Assembly (NCBI RefSeq): GCF_001692445.1
Contig: NZ_MAQA01000004.1
Span: forward strand, 62,001 to 126,000
Direction: 5' to 3'
Source: Oerskovia enterophila
GTDB lineage: Bacteria > Actinomycetota > Actinomycetes > Actinomycetales > Cellulomonadaceae
Length of the DNA stretch: 64,000 bases
The notes under the pieces are model-generated. The model was not told where the DNA came from. It made no database searches and was given only the letters and a program-made list of their open reading frames with translations. Both the position numbers and the translations under genes were made by a program. This document shows, one piece after another, positions 58,606 through 64,000 of this stretch (positions are counted from its first letter, which is position 1; every line of letters starts with the position of its first letter).

Positions 58606-58733
58606 GAGTGCTCCATCGACGACCCAGGCGAGCTCAGGCTCGGCTCGGAGACACTAGCAGCGACCGGACGTGACCACCACCACACCCGTCGCGCGTATCC
58701 ATACCGCTCGGTCGGTGAGATAGTTGTCGCATC
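58606..58733 (+). promoter_or_regulatory. promoter region of the uORF/importer operon
   Basis: GATAGT (58719-58724) is a -10-like hexamer placing the transcription start within about three bases of the uORF ATG at 58734. Just upstream, CTCGGTCGGTGAG (58707-58719) is an imperfect inverted repeat that could be an operator. No clear -35 was seen. Confidence 0.4.
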
Positions 58734-58823
58734 ATGTTTCTCGACCTGAGCGCTCCCACGCGCACCCCCAGCACCGGACGGCACGGCTCGACGAGCGCCG
58801 CCCGCTGTTGTCGCTGTCTCTGA
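58734..58823 (+). CDS. 29-residue cysteine-containing leader peptide (candidate attenuator uORF)
   Basis: ATG at 58734 opens 29 codons ending Arg-Cys-Cys-Arg-Cys-Leu-stop, with TGT codons at 58806, 58809 and 58815, in a genome that mostly uses C- or G-ending codons. A -10-like GATAGT sits nine bases upstream, giving a nearly leaderless transcript. A GCCGC-tgacag-GCGGC hairpin follows four bases after the stop (58827-58842). Leaderless uORFs with consecutive Cys codons that attenuate downstream cysteine or sulfur genes are known in mycobacteria, and Cys-containing leader peptides precede sulfur transporters in other actinobacteria. The link to the importer 300 bases downstream is inference. 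Confidence 0.55.
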   Translation: MFLDLSAPTRTPSTGRHGSTSAARCCRCL

Positions 58824-59122
58824 GCAGCCGCTGACAGGCGGCGTCCGTCGCGGGACCACCCCGACGTGACGGCCCCTCTCGCACAGGTCTGATCCTTCCC
58901 CCGCCTTCCGGCAGTCGCCTCCCCCTGCCTGCCGCGCCCTCGCGCGGCGCGCTGCGGCGACGCCCGACGGCCCCCTCGGCCCCCGGTCTCGTGGCTTCGT
59001 CCACGCCGTCGGACTGCCGACGCTCCACGATCCCCCTCGCCACACCGTCCGTCGGCCTACCGGTCGCGTCCGGGGTGGTCCCCGTGCAGCCCCGCTGCAC
59101 CTCCTGGAACGGAAGAACCCCC
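58824..59122 (+). other. long leader between the uORF and the substrate-binding protein gene
   Basis: About 300 bases with no convincing gene. It begins with the 58827-58842 hairpin and contains GC-rich self-complementary stretches around 58950-58975 (CGCGCGGCGCGC type). The GGAAG ribosome site lies eight bases before the ATG, close to a CACCTCC stretch (59098-59104) that could mask it. The layout suits attenuation or translational control by ribosome stalling in the uORF. Confidence 0.4.
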
Positions 59123-60625
59123 ATGAGAACCCTCAAGGCAGCCGCCGCGGTCCTGGCGACGACCCTCCTGCTCGCCGCGTGCGGCTCGGGCGGGTCCGGC
59201 GGTGCGAGCAGCAGCGCCGCGGCGAGCGCGGACGCCGAGATCGTCATCGGCTCGACCAACGAGCCCACCGGACTGGTCCGCAACGTCGGCGGCAGCTCGG
59301 GCGTCTCGCAGACCATGACGCGCAACGTCTTCGAGGGTCTGACCTCGGTCGACGTCGACGGCCAGGTGGTCCCGACCCTCGCGAAGGACTGGGACGTGTC
59401 CGAGGACGGTCTGGTCTACACGTTCCACCTGCAGCCCGACGTGCACTTCCACGACGGCTCGGACCTCACGGCGCAGGACGTCGTCTGGAGCATCTCGCAG
59501 ACCATCGCGCCCGAGTCCAAGAGCGCGCGCAAGAACGACCTGTCGGTCATCTCGTCGATCACCGCGCCCGACGACGCCACGGTCCAGCTCGACCTGTCGC
59601 GCCGCAGCCAGTCGCTGCCGTTCTACCTCGCGTCCGTGACGGTCGTGCAGGACGGCGACACCGAGCTCACGAGCGAGAACGGCACGGGCCCGTACCGGTT
59701 CGTCGAGTGGACGCAGGGTGACCACCTGACGATCGAGCGCAACGACGACTACTGGGGCGAGCCCGCGAAGAACTCGGGCGTCACGTTCCGCTTCTTCAAG
59801 GACACGACCGCGCTCAACAACGCGCTCCTGACCGGTGACCTCGACCTGGTCATCGCGGAGGACTCCCCGGACCAGCTCGTGCAGTTCGAGGGGAACGACG
59901 CGTTCACGATCACGGAGGGCACGTCGACGACCAAGCAGATCTGGGCCTTCAACGACCGCGTCGCGCCGTTCGACGACGTCCGCGTCCGCCAGGCGCTGTA
60001 CAAGGCGATCGACCGCGAGAAGGTGCTCGACGCGGTGTGGGACGGCTACGGCCAGGTCATCGGCTCGATGGTCCCCCCGACCGACCCGTGGTTCGTCGAC
60101 CAGGCCGACGTGCACGCGTACGACCCGCAGGCCGCGAAGGACCTCCTCGCGCAGGCCGGCGTGAGCGACCTGACGATCGCGGTCGACTACGTCGCGGGAG
60201 ACCCGTCCGAGACCATCGCCCAGCTCCTCCAGTCGGACCTCCAGGCCGTGGGCGTCACGCTCACGCTCAACCCGATCGACGACGCGACCTGGTACCAGAA
60301 GATCTACACGGACCACGACTTCCAGACCACGCTCATGGGCCACGTGAACCCGCGCGACGTCGTCTGGTACGCCAACCCGGACTTCTACTGGGGCTACGAC
60401 AACAAGGACGTCCAGCAGTGGGTCGCGGACGCCGACCAGGCGGCCACGACCGAGGAGCAGACGGCCCTGCTGACCCAGGTCAACGAGACGATCGGGCAGG
60501 AGGCGGCGAGCGCCTGGCTGTACCTCGACCCGCAGATCCGGGTCGCTCGCGCCGAGATCACGGGCTTCCCGGTGAACCAGGTGACGGAGAGCTTCTACGT
60601 CGCCGACATCGTGCGGGAAGGCTGA
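59123..60625 (+). CDS. ABC importer substrate-binding lipoprotein (SBP family 5, peptide-type)
   Basis: Extracytoplasmic solute-binding lipoprotein of 500 residues. The signal peptide ends in the lipobox LLAAC with Cys20, followed by a Gly/Ser/Ala linker. The family-5 features are NVFEGLTSVD, LAKDWDVSEDGLVYTFHLQPDVHFHDGSDLTAQDVVWS at about 85-122, NGTGPYRFVEW, and RVRQALYKAIDREKVLDAVW near 290. Members bind peptides, nickel, glutathione or other small molecules; the ligand cannot be read. It heads an operon with two permeases and two ATPases and follows a Cys-codon uORF, so a sulfur-containing ligand is a reasonable guess only. Confidence 0.9.
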   Translation: MRTLKAAAAVLATTLLLAACGSGGSGGASSSAAASADAEIVIGSTNEPTGLVRNVGGSSGVSQTMTRNVFEGLTSVDVDGQVVPTLAKDWDVSEDGLVYTFHLQPDVHFHDGSDLTAQDVVWSISQTIAPESKSARKNDLSVISSITAPDDATVQLDLSRRSQSLPFYLASVTVVQDGDTELTSENGTGPYRFVEWTQGDHLTIERNDDYWGEPAKNSGVTFRFFKDTTALNNALLTGDLDLVIAEDSPDQLVQFEGNDAFTITEGTSTTKQIWAFNDRVAPFDDVRVRQALYKAIDREKVLDAVWDGYGQVIGSMVPPTDPWFVDQADVHAYDPQAAKDLLAQAGVSDLTIAVDYVAGDPSETIAQLLQSDLQAVGVTLTLNPIDDATWYQKIYTDHDFQTTLMGHVNPRDVVWYANPDFYWGYDNKDVQQWVADADQAATTEEQTALLTQVNETIGQEAASAWLYLDPQIRVARAEITGFPVNQVTESFYVADIVREG

Positions 60626-60635
60626 CCGAGTACCC

Positions 60636-61604
60636 ATGTCCCGCTACCTCCTGACGCGCGTCGGCACGCTGCTGCTGTCGCTGGTCCTCGCGAGCGTCGT
60701 GGTCTTCGCCGTCCTCCGGTTCCTGCCGGGGGACAGCGCGGGCACGTCGCTCGGCGTGGGCACGACGAGCGACCAGCTCGAGCAGCTGCGTGCCGACCTC
60801 GGCACCGACCAGCCCCTGTGGACGCAGTACGGGCAGTGGGTCGCGGGACTGTTCTCGGGGAGCGCGGGCACGTCGTTCGTCTCGCGCCTCCCGGTGGGCG
60901 AGCTGATCGCGAGCAAGCTGCCGATCACGCTGCCCCTGAGCCTCGCGGCCTTCGTGGTCTCGGTGCTCGTGTCGGTGCCGCTCGGGGTCGTCGCGGCGGT
61001 CCGTCGTCGCGGCGTCGTGGGGGTCACGGTCTCGGCCGTGTCGCAGCTGGGCGTCGCGGTGCCGGTCTTCTGGGTCGGCGTGATCCTGGTGTGGATCTTC
61101 GCGCTCGAGGCGGGGGTCCTGCCGCCCGGCGGGTTCCCCCGCCAGGGCTGGGAGGACCCCGCGGCGGCCGTCAGGTCGCTGGTCCTGCCCGTGGCGACCG
61201 TGGCCATCGCCATGTCGTCGGTCATGGTCCGGTACGTGCGGTCGGCGACTCTCGACGTGCTGGACCAGGACTACGTCCGCACGGCTCGCTCGCTCGGCTA
61301 CGGCCGGTGGCACGCCCTCGCGCGGCACGGGCTGCGCAACGGCGCGGTCCCGGTCGTCGCGATCCTCGGGATCGAGCTCGCGACGTCGTTGCTGGGGGCC
61401 GTGGTCGTGGAGAACGTCTTCGCGCTCCCGGGCCTCGGCACGCTGCTGGTCTCGTCGGTCGAGGGCCGTGACCTGCCGGTCGTGCAGGCGCTCGTCCTGG
61501 GGCTGACGGCCCTGGTCCTCGTCACGAACTTCCTGGTCGACCTCGCCCAGCGCGGCATCGACCCCCGGCTGCGCGCCGGCTCGGCCCTCGGAGGCGCACG
61601 ATGA
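60636..61604 (+). CDS. ABC importer permease (DppB-like)
   Basis: Permease of 322 residues with six predicted membrane segments and the N-terminal region MSRYLLTRVGTLLLSLVLASVVVFAVLRFLPGD typical of DppB/OppB. The cytoplasmic EAA-type loop is DYVRTARSLGYGRWHALARHGLRN at about 211-234. It starts ten bases after the binding protein and overlaps the next permease (ATGA at 61601-61604). Confidence 0.9.
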   Translation: MSRYLLTRVGTLLLSLVLASVVVFAVLRFLPGDSAGTSLGVGTTSDQLEQLRADLGTDQPLWTQYGQWVAGLFSGSAGTSFVSRLPVGELIASKLPITLPLSLAAFVVSVLVSVPLGVVAAVRRRGVVGVTVSAVSQLGVAVPVFWVGVILVWIFALEAGVLPPGGFPRQGWEDPAAAVRSLVLPVATVAIAMSSVMVRYVRSATLDVLDQDYVRTARSLGYGRWHALARHGLRNGAVPVVAILGIELATSLLGAVVVENVFALPGLGTLLVSSVEGRDLPVVQALVLGLTALVLVTNFLVDLAQRGIDPRLRAGSALGGAR

Positions 61605-62536
61605 GCATCAACCTGGGCGGGGAGATCCCCGGGGCCGCTGCGGGCCGCATCGAGGTCGAGGAGTCGCTCGCGCCGCACGTCTCGGGCGGTGCGGGGGACG
61701 CCCCGCGCGCCCGACGGCGGAGCGTCAGCCCGTCGTTCGTCGCAGGTCTGGTCATGGTCGGGCTGGTCGCGCTCGTCGGTGTCGTCGCGATCTTCTGGAC
61801 GCCCTACGACGTGGGCGCGGGCGCGGCCGGCACGGGCGGGCGCCTCGAGGGGCCGAGCGCGCAGTTCTGGGCGGGCACCGACCGGCTGGGGCGCGACCTG
61901 CTGAGCCAGCTCATGGGCGGGGCGACGGTCGCGATGACCGTGGCGATCGCCTCGGTCGTCATCGCGGGCGTGCTGGGCATCACGATCGGCGTGGTCGCGG
62001 CGGCGACCACGCGGTGGGCCGACGTCGCGCTGCTCAACGTGATCGACCTGATGATCGCCTTCCCGACCCTGCTGCTGGCCATGCTCATCGTGACGGTCCG
62101 AGGTGCGTCCCTGACCTCGGCGATCGTCGCGATCGGCATCTCGGGGGCCGCGGTGATCGCGCGCGTCACGCGGGTCAACGCCGCGCGGGTGCTGCGCGAG
62201 GACTACGTGACGGCCGCGACGGCGTCGGGCACGGGCTGGTGGGGGACCATCCTGCGCCACGTCCTGCCCAACGTGGCCCCCACCCTGCTGGTCCAGCTCA
62301 TGCTGCTCGCGGGCGGGGCGATCCTCGCCGAGGCGTCGCTGTCCTACCTGGGGCTCGGCTCGCCGTCGGCCCTGTCCTGGGGGCGGCTGCTCAGCGCCGC
62401 CCAGAAGTCCGTCGCGGTCCAGCCGCTCGGGGCGATCCTGCCCGGGCTGCTCATCGCGTGGACCGTGCTCGGCCTGAACCTCCTGGGCGACGGCATCCGT
62501 GAACGGACCGACCCGAGCCTGCGAGGCGACCGATGA
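61601..62536 (+). CDS. ABC importer permease (DppC-like)
   Basis: Second permease, 311 residues. An extended cytoplasmic N-terminus of about 45 residues, rich in Glu, Gly and Arg, precedes the first membrane segment. AQFWAGTDRLGRDLLSQLMGGATVAM is the DppC/OppC hallmark. The EAA loop is EDYVTAATASGTGWWGTILRHVLPN. It overlaps both the preceding permease and the following ATPase by four bases (ATGA), so the operon is tightly coupled. Confidence 0.9.
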   Translation: MSINLGGEIPGAAAGRIEVEESLAPHVSGGAGDAPRARRRSVSPSFVAGLVMVGLVALVGVVAIFWTPYDVGAGAAGTGGRLEGPSAQFWAGTDRLGRDLLSQLMGGATVAMTVAIASVVIAGVLGITIGVVAAATTRWADVALLNVIDLMIAFPTLLLAMLIVTVRGASLTSAIVAIGISGAAVIARVTRVNAARVLREDYVTAATASGTGWWGTILRHVLPNVAPTLLVQLMLLAGGAILAEASLSYLGLGSPSALSWGRLLSAAQKSVAVQPLGAILPGLLIAWTVLGLNLLGDGIRERTDPSLRGDR

Positions 62537-63381
62537 CGCGCACGACCCCTCCCACGCCGAGCACCGCCGGCCCCACGACGAGTCACACCGGGCTCGAGGT
62601 GCGGGACCTGACGGTGGCGACGTCGTCGGGCCGGGTGCTGCTCGACCGCGTGAGCTGGCGCGTCGCGCCCGGCGAGCGCCTGGGCGTGATCGGCGAGTCC
62701 GGCTCGGGCAAGTCCCTCACCGCGGCCGCGATCCTCGGTCTGCTGCCCGACGGCATGGCCGCGACCGGGCAGGTCCTGCTCGACGGGACCGACCTGCTGC
62801 CCCTCGGTGAGAAGGCCCTGCGCCGCGTGCGCGGGGCCCGCATCGCGATGGTCTTCCAGGAGCCCCTCACGGCGCTCGACCCGCTCATGACGATCGGGCG
62901 GCAGATCGCCGGGCCGCTGCGTCTGCACCGCAAGGTCTCGCGTGCGCGGGCCGCCGAGCTCGCCGCCGAGCTGTGCCGCCTGGTGCGCCTCGACGACACC
63001 GAGCGCATCCTCGGTTCCTACCCCTGGCAGCTCTCGGGCGGGCAGCGCCAGCGCGCCTGCCTCGCCATGGCCCTCGCGTGCGAGCCCGACGTCCTGATCG
63101 CCGACGAGCCCACCACGGCCCTCGACGTGACCGTCCAGGCCGAGATCCTCGCCCTGCTCGACGACCTGATCGAGCGCACCGGGACGGCCCTGGTCTTCGT
63201 GTCGCACGACCTGCCCGTGGTCGCCCGCGTCACGCGCGACCTCGTGGTCATGCGGCACGGGAAGGTCGTCGAGGCCACGAGCGTCGCGCGCGCCCTCGAG
63301 GCGCCCGAGGACCCCTACACGCGCTCGCTGCTCACCGCGGCGCGCGCCGTGACCCACCTGCCCACCCTGGAGGACCGATGA
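62533..63381 (+). CDS. ABC importer ATPase (DppD-like)
   Basis: ATPase of 282 residues. Walker A is [11 protein letters not shown] at about 54-64, Q-loop [17 protein letters not shown], signature [16 protein letters not shown], Walker [17 protein letters not shown], and switch [12 protein letters not shown]. The C-terminal segment [11 protein letters not shown] is the family's oligopeptide-transporter tail, though it is short and lacks the Cys residues that bind an iron-sulfur cluster in many DppD proteins. It overlaps both neighbours. Confidence 0.91.
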   Translation: MTRTTPPTPSTAGPTTSHTGLEVRDLTVATSSGRVLLDRVSWRVAPGERLGVIGESGSGKSLTAAAILGLLPDGMAATGQVLLDGTDLLPLGEKALRRVRGARIAMVFQEPLTALDPLMTIGRQIAGPLRLHRKVSRARAAELAAELCRLVRLDDTERILGSYPWQLSGGQRQRACLAMALACEPDVLIADEPTTALDVTVQAEILALLDDLIERTGTALVFVSHDLPVVARVTRDLVVMRHGKVVEATSVARALEAPEDPYTRSLLTAARAVTHLPTLEDR

Positions 63382-64000
63382 GCGACCAGCCCACGAGCGG
63401 CGACCGGCCGGTAGGCGACGCCGCGCCTCTCGTCGCGCTCGACCGCGTGCGGCGCGAGTTCGGCGGGTCGCGCCGCACACCCCCGACGACGGCGCTCGCG
63501 GGCGTCGACCTCACGGTCCGGGCCGGGCGCAGCGTGGGGATCGTGGGCGAGTCGGGAGCCGGGAAGTCGACCCTCCTGCGGCTGCTGCTCGGGCTCGACA
63601 GCCCGACGAGCGGCACCATCGCCTACCGTGGCGCACCCCTGGACCGCCGGGACCGTGCGCTCATGCGGCGGTACCGGCGCGAGGTCCAGGTCGTCCTCCA
63701 GGACCCTCGCACGTCGCTCGACCCGCGCATGACGGTCGCCCGGATCGTCGCCGAGCCGCTGCGCTCGCTCCGGATCGGTGGCGACGTGTCGGCGCGCGTC
63801 GACGAGGTGCTGGGGTGGGTGGGCCTCGACCCCGACGCCCGGACCAAGTACCCGGCCCAGTTCTCGGGCGGCCAGCGTCAGCGCATCGCGATCGCCCGGG
63901 CCCTCGCGCCCTCGCCGTCGGTCCTGGTGGGCGACGAGCCCGTGAGCGCGCTCGACGTGTCGGTCCGCGAGCAGGTCATGGACCTGCTGCGCGGGCTCCA
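63378..64000 (+). CDS. ABC importer ATPase (DppF-like), truncated by the window end
   Basis: The first 207 residues are visible. The ATG at 63378 overlaps the stop of the DppD-like gene (ATGA). Walker A is [11 protein letters not shown]-loop [25 protein letters not shown], signature [16 protein letters not shown], Walker [19 protein letters not shown]. It completes the binding protein, two permeases and two ATPases of a dipeptide-type importer. The rest lies outside the window; this is the window edge, not a broken gene. Confidence 0.9.
   Translation, partial: MSDQPTSGDRPVGDAAPLVALDRVRREFGGSRRTPPTTALAGVDLTVRAGRSVGIVGESGAGKSTLLRLLLGLDSPTSGTIAYRGAPLDRRDRALMRRYRREVQVVLQDPRTSLDPRMTVARIVAEPLRSLRIGGDVSARVDEVLGWVGLDPDARTKYPAQFSGGQRQRIAIARALAPSPSVLVGDEPVSALDVSVREQVMDLLRGL

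Overview
The DNA is very GC-rich, uses almost only G- or C-ending codons and has many GTG starts. It looks like a chromosomal segment of an actinobacterium, most likely of the Cellulomonadaceae/Promicromonosporaceae group in the Micrococcales. Support comes from a DUF348/G5 cell-wall lytic protein next to rsmA-ispE, a tRNA-Gln next to glmU-prs, an L25/Ctc-pth pair, and mfd. The family assignment rests on gene order and protein flavour only. No plasmid, phage, insertion sequence or CRISPR array was found.

Layout. Positions 1-15308 are housekeeping: resuscitation-promoting-factor-like protein, rsmA, ispE, an ABC-F ATPase, a leftward NatA/NatB-type ABC exporter with a MarR regulator, a TetR regulator, tRNA-Gln(TTG), glmU, prs, a SIMPL-domain protein, a GPP34 protein, rplY (ctc) and pth. 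Positions 15347-51816 are a large exopolysaccharide (EPS) or wall-glycan cluster of about 36 kb in alternating transcription units. It holds about eleven glycosyltransferase genes, including one GT4-GT2 fusion, and a Wzz/Wzc-like co-polymerase whose P-loop is destroyed. It also holds a Wzy/ligase-like membrane protein and a Wzm/Wzt-type ABC exporter with a carbohydrate-binding Wzt tail. Modifying and surface genes are four BioF2-like GNAT acyltransferases, a polysaccharide deacetylase, a kinase-fold protein beside a nucleotidyltransferase-like protein, a PAP2 phosphatase, a 1470-residue LamG-repeat surface protein and a membrane-anchored glycoside hydrolase. Positions 51817-52800 are a visibly less GC-rich patch with one orphan gene. 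From 52963 come mfd, an OafA-like acyltransferase, an unknown membrane protein, and a dipeptide-type ABC importer operon that runs off the right edge.

How the parts fit. The cluster has genes to assemble a glycan (glycosyltransferases, Wzy-like protein, co-polymerase), export it (ABC transporter), decorate or trim it (GNATs, deacetylase, glycosidase, PAP2 enzyme) and perhaps bind it (LamG protein). No priming phosphoglycosyltransferase and no Wzx flippase is present, so those steps must be encoded elsewhere. Several units share a GGGTGA(A) box placed 37-40 bases upstream of a -10-like hexamer, which suggests a common activator.

The two observations most worth following are that shared box and a 29-codon upstream ORF ending Arg-Cys-Cys-Arg-Cys-Leu in front of the peptide importer. 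The latter looks like a cysteine-responsive attenuator peptide. Both are inferences from reading the sequence; no computation or database search was done.
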